Below, piece after piece: positions 40,492-50,890 of a DNA stretch of 64,000 nucleotides. Where the stretch lies: contig DATAKL010000033.1 in the NCBI GenBank assembly GCA_036261625.1, forward strand, positions 1 to 64,000, written 5' to 3'. Within the stretch, counting starts at the first letter, position 1; each line of letters begins with the position of its first letter. A program made the position numbers and the translations under genes. Below the pieces are notes generated by a model. The model did no database searches. It saw nothing but the letters and a program-made list of their open reading frames with translations, and was not told where the DNA came from. The stretch is from JAAXKN01 sp036261625. Lineage in GTDB: Bacteria > Bacteroidota > Ignavibacteria > Ignavibacteriales > SURF-24.

Positions 40492-41751
40492 ATGAAAACA
40501 GGACTAATCTTAGGCATGGTTACCTCATGCCTGTTAATAGCAGGATGCAGCAGCGTGAAAAATATTGGTTCAAATGACGACATAAGCTCACTTAAAAAAG
40601 AGGCCGATGAGCTCCATAAGGAAATTATTTCAATAGATACCCATACCGATGCGCCTCTTAACCTCATGCAGAAGGATTTCGATATCAGCGTTCGCCATAA
40701 TGCACGGGAGGATCACTCCAAAATCGATTTCCCCAGAATGAAGGAAGGGGGCCTCGATGCCGTATTCTTCGGGGCATTCGTGGCACAGGGACCGAGAACA
40801 CCCGAGGGAAATGAAAAAGCCAAGGAACGGGTGCTCAGAATAATCGATACCGTCCATGCAGTCCTGGGGAGGAATAAGGACGCGGCTTCGCTTGCACTTA
40901 AGTCTTCCGATGCCGAACGGATAAAGTCGGAAGGCAAACTTGCAATCTACCTCGGTATTGAAAACGGATATACAATCGGGCAGGACTTGTCCCTTATAAG
41001 AAAATATTACGACTTAGGGGTAAGATATATTACACTCTGCCACACAAAGAATAACGACTTGTGCGATTCTTCGACTGATCCCGATACCGTAAAATATAAC
41101 GGCTTAAGTGAACTGGGGAAAAGAGCCGTGGAAGAAATGAATAATATGGGAATGATGATCGATGTATCACACATTTCCGACAAGGCTTTCTACGACGTGC
41201 TTAAATATTCCAAGACACCCGTGATTGCATCGCACTCCTCGGCAAGGGCTCTCTGCAGCAGTCCGCGCGACCTGGATGACGACATGCTGCGCGCACTGGC
41301 CAAAAACGGCGGCGTAATGCAGCTCTGCATACTGAGCGATTATGTAAAAACAGAGCCTCAGAATAAAATGCGCGATTCCATTATGTCTACTTTCCGTCAG
41401 AAATATGCAAGCTACGACACGATGACTGACGAGGAGAAAGCTGCAATGAGAAAGGAACGCGACGAGCTGGATAAGAAATATCCCAAGAAGCTGGCAACGG
41501 TTTCAGATGCGGTGGATCATATAGATCACGTTGTTTCTGTTGTGGGAATTGATTACGTGGGAATAGGTACGGACTTTGACGGCGGCGGTGAGCTTGAGGA
41601 CTGCTACGATGTAAGCCAGATGAAAAACATTACAGTTGAGCTTTTGCGCAGGGGTTACTCTCACGAGGATATAAGAAAGATCTGGGGAGGCAATTTCTTC
41701 AGGGTATTTAAGGCAGTGGAGCAGTTTGCTTCGCAGTATACAAAGAAATAA
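40492..41751 (+). CDS. Lipoprotein membrane dipeptidase (M19)
   Basis: The 419-residue protein has a lipobox (SCLLIAGC). It matches M19 renal dipeptidase: metal motif DTHTDAP (IISIDTHTDAPLNLM), KLAIYLGIENGYTIGQDLSLI, LTLCHTKNNDLCDSS, DVSHISDKAFYDVL, SHSSARALCSSPRDL and the late IGTDFDGGGEL. It hydrolyses dipeptides, including those from peptidoglycan, on the periplasmic side. A terminator follows at 41769. Confidence 0.92.
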   Translation: MKTGLILGMVTSCLLIAGCSSVKNIGSNDDISSLKKEADELHKEIISIDTHTDAPLNLMQKDFDISVRHNAREDHSKIDFPRMKEGGLDAVFFGAFVAQGPRTPEGNEKAKERVLRIIDTVHAVLGRNKDAASLALKSSDAERIKSEGKLAIYLGIENGYTIGQDLSLIRKYYDLGVRYITLCHTKNNDLCDSSTDPDTVKYNGLSELGKRAVEEMNNMGMMIDVSHISDKAFYDVLKYSKTPVIASHSSARALCSSPRDLDDDMLRALAKNGGVMQLCILSDYVKTEPQNKMRDSIMSTFRQKYASYDTMTDEEKAAMRKERDELDKKYPKKLATVSDAVDHIDHVVSVVGIDYVGIGTDFDGGGELEDCYDVSQMKNITVELLRRGYSHEDIRKIWGGNFFRVFKAVEQFASQYTKK

Positions 41752-41765
41752 TGAAGTAAGGATAG

Positions 41766-41795
41766 AAAAAAAGCGCCTCGAAAGGGCGCTTTTCT
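41766..41795. terminator. Shared terminator, dipeptidase and RRM genes
   Basis: AAAAGCGCC pairs with GGCGCTTTT, with an A-run on the left and T-run on the right. It can act on both strands, between two convergent genes. Confidence 0.85.
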
Positions 41796-41816
41796 AACCA
41801 ACCATAAAATATCTGG

Positions 41817-42068
41817 TTATGTGCGCGGTTTTGCTTCGTTTACAACGATAGTTCTTCCCTTAAGCTCTGAGTTGTTCAAAGCGTTAATAGCACTGGTTGC
41901 TTCTGAAGAATCTTCCATTTCAACGAAACCGAATCCTCTCGATCTCCCGGTAGCACGGTCCATTATAACTTTTGCAGAAAGAACCTTTCCGTAATTCTGA
42001 AATGTTTCTTCTAATTGCTGGTCGTTAACCGACCACGGTAATGAACCTACAAATAATTTAGTACTCAC
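41817..42068 (-). CDS. RRM-type RNA-binding protein
   Basis: The 83-residue single RRM has RNP2 (LFVGSLPW) and RNP1 (RGFGFVEM) with the aromatic residues that contact RNA, and is full length for the small bacterial RRM family. Such proteins are often cold-induced or bind mRNA. A promoter-like ATATTTGTAC lies upstream on the minus strand (about 42110-42120). Confidence 0.93.
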   Translation of the reverse strand: MSTKLFVGSLPWSVNDQQLEETFQNYGKVLSAKVIMDRATGRSRGFGFVEMEDSSEATSAINALNNSELKGRTIVVNEAKPRT

Positions 42069-42243
42069 TATAGAACCCTAAAAATAAAACATATAATTCC
42101 CCGGACTATTTCCGGACGTACAAATATGATAATAAAATTATTTAAATCCTACAACTATTTTGTGGAATTATTTGTCTCTTTTGCGAAAATTTTCTCTTTT
42201 TTAGCATTTTTTGGGTCGGAAAATTGTTGGAATTGCCTGGAAT

Positions 42244-42501
42244 GAATAGCCACGGTGAATTGCCACGGTGAATTGCCACGGCCTTCAGGCCGTGGGGAAA
42301 TGCCCAAAACAAGCCCGGGCTTTAGCCACAGATTTCTCCCGGAAGGTCGGGGGCTAAAGCCCAAAGGGGAGAGGGGATCTCCTTTCCACGACCTGAAGGT
42401 CGTGGCTATTCAGTCGTGAGCTATTCAGTCGTGAGCTATTCAGTCGTGAGCTATTCAGTCGTGAGCTATTCAGTCGTGAGCTATTCAGGTCGGGGCTAGT
42501 C
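42244..42501. repeat. Composite palindromic repeat, cluster 5, with 15-bp array
   Basis: The element begins GAATAGCCACGGTGAATTGCC, then CACGGCCTTCAGGCCGTGG, GGGCTTTAGCCACAGAT, CGGGGGCTAAAGCCC, and CACGACCTGAAGGTCGTGG. A 15-bp unit CTATTCAGTCGTGAG follows in five exact copies (42406-42480), then a degenerate sixth and CTAGTCAT. No gene is seen in the 571 bp between the RRM and mfd genes. Confidence 0.88.
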
Positions 42502-42639
42502 ATTTTGGAACGATCAAAAACTCCGGATCCTGGACATTGATTTTTCCCTCGATTTTAATTTATTAAATTAAGAAGTTGAGTGGCAATGGGTTTTATTGCT
42601 ATTTTTATAGTGTAATTTTTATAATAATACCTCAAACTT

Positions 42640-45600
42640 ATGAGTCTGTCTCTAGTTGAACTTTTTAACCGTTCTGAATCCATAAAACAGCTGAAAAAAG
42701 CGGCAATTGCAGGTAAAGACCACCCCATCTACACTTCTCCGCTTCCGGGATCGGCACGCTCTTTATTCGTTAAACTCCTTGAGGCTGAAATTAACCAGAT
42801 TTTCCTCCTTCTGCCCGACGTGCAGACGGTAAATGAAATTAAGGTGGAACTGAATATATTGGGACTGGGCGATTCCGTTCTTGTTATTGATGAGATCACC
42901 TTCGAAAGCCTCCAGGAAAAAATGACGCAGGTGCAGAACCGCGACAGATTTATTCTTCTTTCAACCTATGAGCTCCTGAGGATTAAGCTGCCGGCAAAGA
43001 ATCAGTTCTCTAAAAATACCACAACCCTCCGCCCCGGCGGCGAAATTACCTATGAGGAACTGATCGAGTATCTTAACCTCCTTAACTATACAAGGGTTAA
43101 GTTCGTTGAAAATGCCGGCGATTACTCTGTAAGAGGCTCTATTATAGACTTCTGGTCCTATAGCGAGGCTAACCCGGCAAGGCTTGAATTTGACGGCGAC
43201 TTCCTGGAATCGATCAGGCACTTCGACCCTGAAAGCCAGCGCTCAAGCGACCTGGTAGACTCAATTACCGTTGCACAGAATTTGTCTGAAAATAATGAGG
43301 GGCTTTCTTCAGACATATTCGACTTCCTCGATAACCCTCTTGTAATCGCCTCCAGGTTTGAACTTAACAGAGTCCTGGATGCAAAATCGAAAGATGTTGA
43401 AAAGGAAGAGCCTGCCCGGATTGAGGACGAGGAACTGGCAAAGGAACTCCTGCTTGAGGATAGCGGTGAATACTCTGAGAATATTGCTGAAAAGAAGAAA
43501 ACTGATATAATAATTGATACAGGCCTTACGGGCGAAGATCTTTTTAAGAAAAACGCCCGCTGGGTCTTAGATGACCCGTTCGACGATTCCCCGGAGAAGA
43601 TCCGCCTCGATATTACTGAGGCCCCTGCTGTAAACAGCAACTTCGAACTACTTTTTAATACGCTGCAGGACTACTCGAACCGCGACTACAGAATTATTAT
43701 TACCTCCGAGAACGACTTCCAGAGTAAAAGACTCCTCGATCTTTTAAGCGATTTTAAGCAGGAACTGGCCGAACTTATTGAATCGGGCAAAATAAGGATT
43801 GAAACACTCGCAATCAGACGCGGCTTTGTCTTAAGAAACGACAAAACCCTCATTCTTACAGACTATCAGATATTTAACAAGCCCTACAGAACAAAAATAT
43901 CTTCAAAGCAGAAGCTTCGGAAGTCGCGTGCAAAGGAGTTTGCTTCAATTAAAAGAGGCGACTATGTGGTCCACGAAACCTACGGCATAGGAAAGTACGA
44001 CGGCCTCGAGGTAATTAAGATCGGCGACGTAAGCCAGGAGAGCATAAAAATACTCTATGCCGAAGGGGGAAAAGTCTACGTCAATCTTAACTACTTCCAC
44101 CTGGTCAAGAAATTTTCTTCCAAGGATAACGAGGAGCCAAAACTCTCAACGCTCGGAAGCGGCGAGTGGGAAAGTGCCAAGAAGAAGGTTAAGAAAAGAA
44201 TTAAGGAGGCTGCCAGGGAGCTTATAATCCTTTATGCCAAGCGTAAGGCTTCCAGAGGGCACGCGTTTAATGCCGATACCATATGGCAGAGGGAGCTTGA
44301 GGCATCGTTCTTCTATGAGGATACGCCCGACCAGGCGAGGGTTACCGGCGAGGTCAAGGTCGATATGGAGTCCGAAAGCCCAATGGACCGCCTGGTATGC
44401 GGCGACGTGGGATTCGGCAAGACTGAAATTGCCGTGCGTGCCGCCTTCAAGGCCGCCAACGACGGCAAGCAGACCGCCCTTCTTGTTCCTACAACAATCC
44501 TGGCCGAGCAGCACCTGAATACATTTAAGGACAGGCTTTCGCAGTTCCCGGTTAAGGTGGAAGGCCTCTCGCGCTTCCAGACAAAACAGAAACAGAAGGA
44601 AATCCTTAAAAACGTTGAGGATGGGAAAGTAGACATTGTAATCGGAACGCACAGACTCCTCTCGCAGGACGTTCACTTCCGCGACCTGGGTCTTCTTATT
44701 ATAGATGAGGAACACCGCTTTGGCGTTATGGCTAAGGAGAAGCTCAGAAATTTCAAGCTTAACGTCGACACGCTTACACTTACGGCTACACCAATACCAA
44801 GAACGCTTAACTTCTCGCTTCTGGGGGCCAGGGACTTATCCATTATCTCAACGCCTCCGCCGAACCGTCAGCCAATCTATACGCACGTGCAGACCTTCGA
44901 CATTATGAAGATCCGTGAGTGGATATTAAACGAGCTTAAGAGAAACGGACAGGTCTATTTCATTCACGACAGGGTTCAGTCGATTGAAAAAATAGCAGAC
45001 TATATTAGAAAGTATATCCCTGAGCTCAGAATTGCAATTGCACACGGACAGATGAAGCCCCTTCAGCTGGAGAACGTAATCTACGACTTCCTGAACAAAA
45101 AGTACGACGTTCTGCTTGCAACAAAAATTATTGAATCGGGAATAGATATTCCGAATGTTAATACTATAATTATAAACCGCGCCGACCGCTTCGGCCTTGC
45201 TGAGCTTCACCAGTTGAGGGGAAGAGTAGGGAGGAGCGACCGCCAGGCGTATGCATACTTCCTTGTGCCGTCGCTTAAATCGATAAATAAAAATGCCGTA
45301 AGGCGTCTTCAGGCAATTGAGGAGTTTACTGATGTGGGCGCGGGCTTTAACCTTTCAATGCGCGACCTTGAGATCCGCGGTGCAGGCAACCTCTTAGGAA
45401 CAGAGCAGACCGGCTTTATTGATACAGTAGGCTTCGATATGTATGTAAAGCTTCTGGACGAGGCGGTCGAGGAACTCAAGCGCCAGGAATTCCAGGAGGT
45501 CTTTAAGGATCTTCCCAGGCAGAGAATGAAAACCGACGCTACAATAGACACTTATTTTGAAGTCGGCATCCCCAAGGCTTTTATGCCCGATCAGGCAGAC

Positions 45601-46062
45601 AGGTTAAGTTTCTATACCGCACTTTTCTCAATCAAGAATCTTGAGGAAGTTGAGGAAATAAGAGAGGAGATAGAGGACCGCTTCGGCAAGCTTCCCGTAC
45701 TTGTAAAAAGGCTCATTGCAATGTCCATCCTCAAGTACTACGCATCCTACGCCATGTTCGAACGTGTCATCATTCAGCAGAAGAACATCATGCTCATTCT
45801 GCCTAAGGGTGAAAACGAGGAGTACTATAAGACGAAATTTACCGAGCTCATGCGTTTTATAATGGATAACTACCAGAATGAGATCAAATTCAGCCAGCAG
45901 AAGGATGTCTTAAGACTTTTAATCCCGAACCTGTTCGAAAGTCCCGAGAAAATCTTTGAATTCCTGATAAATTTCTGCCGGAAGGTGGAAAAGATAGTCA
46001 ATCCGTCTGATACGTATTTCGACCGCCTGCAGCTGGGAAAAGACTCTAATAGCAGTCTTTAA
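42640..46062 (+). CDS. mfd: Transcription-repair coupling factor
   Basis: This 1140-residue protein moves stalled RNA polymerase off DNA lesions and recruits UvrA. It has a UvrB-like N-terminus (residues 1-300), the RNA-polymerase-interacting CarD-like domain (KRGDYVVHETYGIGKYDGLEVIKIG), RecG-like helicase motifs (CGDVGFGKTEIAVRAAFKA Walker A, IIDEEHRFGV DExH, TATPIPRTLNFSL), the translocation motif (HQLRGRVGRSDRQAYAYFL), and a C-terminal TRCF domain (PKAFMPDQADRLSFYTALFS). It is monocistronic. Confidence 0.97.
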   Translation: MSLSLVELFNRSESIKQLKKAAIAGKDHPIYTSPLPGSARSLFVKLLEAEINQIFLLLPDVQTVNEIKVELNILGLGDSVLVIDEITFESLQEKMTQVQNRDRFILLSTYELLRIKLPAKNQFSKNTTTLRPGGEITYEELIEYLNLLNYTRVKFVENAGDYSVRGSIIDFWSYSEANPARLEFDGDFLESIRHFDPESQRSSDLVDSITVAQNLSENNEGLSSDIFDFLDNPLVIASRFELNRVLDAKSKDVEKEEPARIEDEELAKELLLEDSGEYSENIAEKKKTDIIIDTGLTGEDLFKKNARWVLDDPFDDSPEKIRLDITEAPAVNSNFELLFNTLQDYSNRDYRIIITSENDFQSKRLLDLLSDFKQELAELIESGKIRIETLAIRRGFVLRNDKTLILTDYQIFNKPYRTKISSKQKLRKSRAKEFASIKRGDYVVHETYGIGKYDGLEVIKIGDVSQESIKILYAEGGKVYVNLNYFHLVKKFSSKDNEEPKLSTLGSGEWESAKKKVKKRIKEAARELIILYAKRKASRGHAFNADTIWQRELEASFFYEDTPDQARVTGEVKVDMESESPMDRLVCGDVGFGKTEIAVRAAFKAANDGKQTALLVPTTILAEQHLNTFKDRLSQFPVKVEGLSRFQTKQKQKEILKNVEDGKVDIVIGTHRLLSQDVHFRDLGLLIIDEEHRFGVMAKEKLRNFKLNVDTLTLTATPIPRTLNFSLLGARDLSIISTPPPNRQPIYTHVQTFDIMKIREWILNELKRNGQVYFIHDRVQSIEKIADYIRKYIPELRIAIAHGQMKPLQLENVIYDFLNKKYDVLLATKIIESGIDIPNVNTIIINRADRFGLAELHQLRGRVGRSDRQAYAYFLVPSLKSINKNAVRRLQAIEEFTDVGAGFNLSMRDLEIRGAGNLLGTEQTGFIDTVGFDMYVKLLDEAVEELKRQEFQEVFKDLPRQRMKTDATIDTYFEVGIPKAFMPDQADRLSFYTALFSIKNLEEVEEIREEIEDRFGKLPVLVKRLIAMSILKYYASYAMFERVIIQQKNIMLILPKGENEEYYKTKFTELMRFIMDNYQNEIKFSQQKDVLRLLIPNLFESPEKIFEFLINFCRKVEKIVNPSDTYFDRLQLGKDSNSSL

Positions 46063-46137
46063 GCAGAAAAACAGCGCCTAAAAGAGAGATATTATACTGA
46101 ATATTGACAAAAAAGTACAGATTTTTGACCTGTGCTT

Positions 46138-46166
46138 TTGCATTTCCGCCTCAAATGCCGTATAAT
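46138..46166 (+). promoter_or_regulatory. Candidate sigma-70 promoter of the pyruvate dehydrogenase genes
   Basis: TTGCAT (46138-46143) and TATAAT (46161-46166) are separated by 17 bp, 94 bp before aceE. The match is good for a general bacterial promoter, though Bacteroidota promoters usually look different. Confidence 0.4.
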
Positions 46167-46260
46167 TAGGGAATATCAGATAACTAGGGCAAAACAAAAT
46201 CCTTTATCTGTGTTATTAAATTCATTTCATTAAATTAACGACAAATAAGGATAATGAGTA

Positions 46261-48936
46261 ATGGACGGAAACAATACTCAGCAAAAGGATCTGGAAGCCA
46301 TTGAAACCAGGGAATGGCTGGAATCCTTGGACTATGTATTATATCATAGCGGGCCTGAAAGGGTCCAGGAACTGCTAAGAGACCTGCAGTTATACGCAAG
46401 AAAACACGATGTAAAAATACCTTTTACAGCTAATACACCTTACATAAATACAATTCCTCACGACAAGCAGCCTCCTTTTCCGGGAAGCCGCGAAATTGAA
46501 AGGAGAATTAAAAGCCTTATTCGCTGGAACGCCATGGCCATGGTTGTAAGGGCCAACAGGGAGTCGCACGGCATCGGGGGGCATATATCAACATACGCAT
46601 CGGCTGCAACTTTGTACGAAATAGGTTTTAATCACTTCTTTAAGGGTAAAGACGGCGAGACAGACGGCGACCAGATATTCTTTCAGGGGCACGCATCGCC
46701 CGGTATTTACGCCAGGGCATTCCTGGAAGGAAGAATCTCAGAAGAAAAAATGAAAAACTTCAGGCGTGAAACAAGGCCCGGGGGAGGGCTTTCTTCATAC
46801 CCCCATCCATGGCTTATGCCCGACTTCTGGGAATTCCCGACCGTATCGATGGGACTGGGGCCAATTATGGCAATCTACCAGGCAAGGTTTAACCGCTACC
46901 TGGAAGACCGCGGCTTAAAGAAAATGAACGGCACTAAGGTATGGGCTTTCTTAGGCGACGGGGAGACAGACGAGCCTGAAACCTTAGGTGAAATTTCACT
47001 GGCTTCAAGGGAAAAGCTCGACAACCTGATATTCGTTATCAACTGCAACCTTCAGAGACTCGACGGCCCGGTAAGAGGAAACGGCAATATCATTCAGGAA
47101 CTTGAGGCAAGCTTCAGAGGCGCGGGCTGGAATGTAATCAAGGTTGTCTGGGGCGACGACTGGGATCCGTTCATGGAAAAAGACAAAAGCGGTCTTTTAA
47201 TCAAGCGCATGAACGAGATGATTGACGGCGAAAGCCAGAAGTACTCTGTTGAAGGCGGTGACTATATACGCGAGCATTTCTGGGGCAAATACCCTGAACT
47301 AAAGGAAATGGTTAAGAACCTTTCCGATGAGCAGATTGCAAAGATGAGGCTCGGAGGTCACGATCCCGAAAAGGTTTATGCGGCCTTTAAGGCAGCAGTT
47401 GAACATAAGGGTTCACCTACGGTCATTCTTGCCAGGACAATTAAGGGCTACGGCTTAGGGGAAGCCGGCGAAGGAAAGAACATCACTCACCAGCAGAAAA
47501 AATTAAACGAGGACGAGCTCAGGATATTCCGCACTCGCTTCGGCATCCCGATCTCGGACGACCAGGTGGCCGAGGCCCCCTTCTACAGACCGCCTGACGA
47601 CAGTCCTGAAATGAAATACCTCCAGGAAAGACGCAAGGAGCTGGGTGGATACCTTCCTAAAAGAGTTGTAAGGGCAAAACCGCTTAAGACACCACCGGAA
47701 GAGCTTTTTGAGGAGTTCTATACAGGGACAGAAGGGCGCGAGGCTTCAACTACAATGGTGTTTGTAAGAATCCTTTCCAAGCTCTTAAAAGACAAGGACC
47801 TGGGAAAGCTTATAGTCCCGATCGTGCCCGACGAGGCACGCACATTCGGCATGGAGGCTCTCTTCCGTCAGATAGGCATCTATTCTCACGCAGGACAGCT
47901 TTATGAGCCGGTCGATAAGGCAAGCCTTCTTTATTATAAGGAAGCTGTCGACGGACAGATCCTGGAGGAAGGAATTACTGAGGCGGGCTCCATGGCATCC
48001 TTTATTACGGCTGCAACAGCTTATGCAACGCACGGAATAAACATGATCCCGTTCTTTGTCTACTATTCAATGTTCGGCTTCCAGAGGGTGGGCGACCTGA
48101 CCTGGGCGGCCGGGGATATAAGAGCAAAAGGCTTCATGATAGGCGGAACCGCAGGCCGTACAACGCTTGCAGGCGAAGGCCTTCAGCATCAGGACGGCAA
48201 CAGCATGCTTTTTTCATATACTATTCCTAACTGCGTGTCCTACGATCCTGCATTTGCTTATGAAATTGCGGTCATCATACGCGACGGCATTAGAAGAATG
48301 TACGAGGAGAACGAAAGCATCTATTATTATATCACGGTTATGAATGAAAACTACGCCCAGCCGCCTATGCCCGAAGGCGTTAAGGAAGGAATTCTTAAAG
48401 GAATGTACCGCTTTAAGGCTTCGGATAAGAAGGACAGGAAAGCACGTGCCCACCTATTCGGAAGCGGAGCAATTATGAACGAGGTCTTAAAAGCCCGCGA
48501 GATACTGGAGGACAAGTACAACGTTTCGGCCGATGCATGGAGCGTTACAAGCTACAAGCTTCTGCATGTTGATGCTATGGATGTAACCAGGTGGAATATG
48601 CTGCATCCCGATCAGCCGAAGAAGGTTCCTTTTATTACAGAACAGCTTCAGAATGAAGAGGGTGTCTTTGTGGCGGCTTCCGATTACGTACAGATAATGG
48701 CCGACTCAATTTCAAAGTATCTGCCGAGGCCGTTAAATACTCTCGGCACTTTCGGTTTCGGAAGAAGCGAGGACCGGGAAGGCTTAAGGAACTTCTTTGA
48801 GGTGGATGCAAGATATATCGTCGTGGCAACACTGATGGCTCTGGCTAATGATAAAAAAATAAAGCCGGGCGTGGTTTCAAAGGCAATAAAGGATATGGGT
48901 ATTAACCCAGAGAAAAAAAATCCTTTGCACCAGTAA
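46261..48936 (+). CDS. aceE: Pyruvate dehydrogenase E1 component (homodimeric)
   Basis: The 891-residue protein matches the single-chain E1 of E. coli (887 residues). The TPP motif is GDGETDEPETLGEISLASREKLDNLIFVINCNLQRLDGP. It has the start IETREWLESLDYVL and the E1 signature HASPGIYARAFLEGR. It decarboxylates pyruvate and passes the acetyl group to the AceF lipoyl arm. aceF follows after 98 nt. Confidence 0.97.
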   Translation: MDGNNTQQKDLEAIETREWLESLDYVLYHSGPERVQELLRDLQLYARKHDVKIPFTANTPYINTIPHDKQPPFPGSREIERRIKSLIRWNAMAMVVRANRESHGIGGHISTYASAATLYEIGFNHFFKGKDGETDGDQIFFQGHASPGIYARAFLEGRISEEKMKNFRRETRPGGGLSSYPHPWLMPDFWEFPTVSMGLGPIMAIYQARFNRYLEDRGLKKMNGTKVWAFLGDGETDEPETLGEISLASREKLDNLIFVINCNLQRLDGPVRGNGNIIQELEASFRGAGWNVIKVVWGDDWDPFMEKDKSGLLIKRMNEMIDGESQKYSVEGGDYIREHFWGKYPELKEMVKNLSDEQIAKMRLGGHDPEKVYAAFKAAVEHKGSPTVILARTIKGYGLGEAGEGKNITHQQKKLNEDELRIFRTRFGIPISDDQVAEAPFYRPPDDSPEMKYLQERRKELGGYLPKRVVRAKPLKTPPEELFEEFYTGTEGREASTTMVFVRILSKLLKDKDLGKLIVPIVPDEARTFGMEALFRQIGIYSHAGQLYEPVDKASLLYYKEAVDGQILEEGITEAGSMASFITAATAYATHGINMIPFFVYYSMFGFQRVGDLTWAAGDIRAKGFMIGGTAGRTTLAGEGLQHQDGNSMLFSYTIPNCVSYDPAFAYEIAVIIRDGIRRMYEENESIYYYITVMNENYAQPPMPEGVKEGILKGMYRFKASDKKDRKARAHLFGSGAIMNEVLKAREILEDKYNVSADAWSVTSYKLLHVDAMDVTRWNMLHPDQPKKVPFITEQLQNEEGVFVAASDYVQIMADSISKYLPRPLNTLGTFGFGRSEDREGLRNFFEVDARYIVVATLMALANDKKIKPGVVSKAIKDMGINPEKKNPLHQ

Positions 48937-49034
48937 TATACTGGCCAGTCTAATTCTAACCGGGGCAGCTTCTTAAGCGTGCCCCCGGGCATAAACTTTG
49001 GAAATATTGATGAAATAAAAATACGGATTTAAAA

Positions 49035-50870
49035 ATGGCAAAAGAATTTATACTTCCCGAATTGGGGGAAAATATAGCCTCTGCAGACGTACTGCAGGTG
49101 CTTATTAAAGTCGGGGATCAGGTGAAAGCAGATCAGAACGTGCTTGAAATAGAGACCGACAAGGCCACTATTGAGGTGCCGTCTACTATAAGCGGCGTAG
49201 TCCAAGAGGTAAATGTAAAACCTGGAGATAAGGCACAGGTTGGACAGGTAATTTTTACTGTTGAAGAAGAGGGGGTTGAAGAAGAAGGCGGGGCTCAGGA
49301 GGCAAAGCAGGCGCCTTCACAGGCAGCACAGCCTCCGAAAGAGGAGGCTAAAAAAGAAGAACAGAAAAAGGAAGAGCTCAAAAGGGAAGAGCCGAAGAAA
49401 GAGGATGTAAAGGCTCAGGCTAAAATTGAACCCAAGGCTGAACAAAAAGGCGGCGGAACTGTGGAGTTCAAGCTTCCCGAGCTAGGGGAAAATATCGGTG
49501 CGGCCGATGTGCTTCAGGTTAAGGTCTCTCCGGGTGATCATGTAAAGAAGGACCAGGTGATCCTTGAAATCGAAACCGACAAGGCAACCATAGAGGTCCC
49601 TTCGGACATCGAAGGAGAAGTTGATGAAGTTTTTGTAAAGGCAGGGCAGAAGGCCAGCGTGGGGCAGGTTGTCTTTACAGTAAAAACAGCTGAAGGAGCC
49701 GCTCAGCAGCAGCCCACTGACGGCACTAAACGCCGCGAGCAGCAGCTTGAAATGAATAAAAGGGAGGATTTAGAGGAAAAGGGAGGAGCAAAGATCGCTC
49801 CTGAACAGATCACCCCAACGCCATCCTTAAAAGAAGGAACTCCGTCCAAAAAGGCGGCCGAAGACCAGGCCTCAAGCGTGGTAATTGCAGGGCAGCCTCC
49901 AAGAAAAACATACATAGTTGCCGAACAGGGCCTGCCGAAAGATCCCAGCAAGATTGCACCTGCGGCACCGACCGTAAGGCGCTTTGCACGCGAGATAGGA
50001 GTGGATATAAATGAAGTCCCGGGCACTGGTCCGGGCGGGCGCATATCCATAAATGATGTTAAAGCTTATGCCCGCGAAACTGCAGGAAAAGAGCAGAAGG
50101 CAGGGGCTCCAAAAGGCGCCGCATTGCCCGGCATACAAATGGAAGCGCTTCCGGACTTCAGCAAGTGGGGCAAAATTGAAAAGCAGGAGATGACGAATAT
50201 ACGCCGCAAGACTGCCGAGCACCTCAGCTACGCTTGGGCTACAGTTCCTCACGTTACACAGTTCGATAAGGCAGACATTACGGAGCTCGAACGCCTGAGG
50301 AAAATGTACTCCTCGCACGCTGAAAAGCAGGGAGGCAAGCTTACAGTTACAGCAATCCTTCTTAAAGTTGTTGCCGCAGCGCTCAAGGCTTTCCCGCAGT
50401 TTAACTCAAGCGTCGACATGGCAAACAGCGCGGTTATCTATAAGAAATATTATCATATAGGTGTTGCCGTGGATACAGACCGCGGGCTGCTTGTTCCTGT
50501 TATAAAGGATGTGGATAAGAAGAACATTGTTCAGCTTGCAGTTGAGCTTAACCAGGTGGCCGAGAAGGCCCGGAACAGGAAGCTCTCGCTTGAGGAGATG
50601 CAGGGCGGGTGCTTTACAATTACTAATCTGGGCGGAATAGGCGGAACATATTTTTCGCCCATTGTAAATGCGCCTGAAGTTGCAATACTGGGCGTTTCGC
50701 GCGGAAGCTACGAGCAGGTTTACCGCGACGGGAAGTTCGAGCCCAGAATGATGCTGCCTTTATCACTGTCTTATGATCACAGGATAATTGACGGCGCCGA
50801 CGGGGCACGTTTCCTCAGATGGGTGGTTGGCGCCATCGAGCAGCCGTTCCTCATGGCATTGGAAGGATAA
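49035..50870 (+). CDS. aceF: Dihydrolipoyl acetyltransferase with two lipoyl domains
   Basis: The 611-residue protein has two lipoyl domains (each with the EIETDKATIEVPS lysine motif, near residues 45 and 183), each followed by a flexible linker rich in Pro, Lys and Glu. Next comes the E3-binding domain (APTVRRFAREIGVDINEVPGTGPGGRISINDVKAYA). The catalytic domain ends in SYDHRIIDGADGARFL, with the His and Asp of acyltransferases. It is the core of the pyruvate dehydrogenase complex. Confidence 0.96.
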   Translation: MAKEFILPELGENIASADVLQVLIKVGDQVKADQNVLEIETDKATIEVPSTISGVVQEVNVKPGDKAQVGQVIFTVEEEGVEEEGGAQEAKQAPSQAAQPPKEEAKKEEQKKEELKREEPKKEDVKAQAKIEPKAEQKGGGTVEFKLPELGENIGAADVLQVKVSPGDHVKKDQVILEIETDKATIEVPSDIEGEVDEVFVKAGQKASVGQVVFTVKTAEGAAQQQPTDGTKRREQQLEMNKREDLEEKGGAKIAPEQITPTPSLKEGTPSKKAAEDQASSVVIAGQPPRKTYIVAEQGLPKDPSKIAPAAPTVRRFAREIGVDINEVPGTGPGGRISINDVKAYARETAGKEQKAGAPKGAALPGIQMEALPDFSKWGKIEKQEMTNIRRKTAEHLSYAWATVPHVTQFDKADITELERLRKMYSSHAEKQGGKLTVTAILLKVVAAALKAFPQFNSSVDMANSAVIYKKYYHIGVAVDTDRGLLVPVIKDVDKKNIVQLAVELNQVAEKARNRKLSLEEMQGGCFTITNLGGIGGTYFSPIVNAPEVAILGVSRGSYEQVYRDGKFEPRMMLPLSLSYDHRIIDGADGARFLRWVVGAIEQPFLMALEG

Positions 50871-50890
50871 ATATCCAATTCGCATGACCC

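Noticed and set aside
42406..42495. CRISPR array
   Set aside because: The 15-bp units are directly adjacent with no spacers, and no cas genes are in the window.
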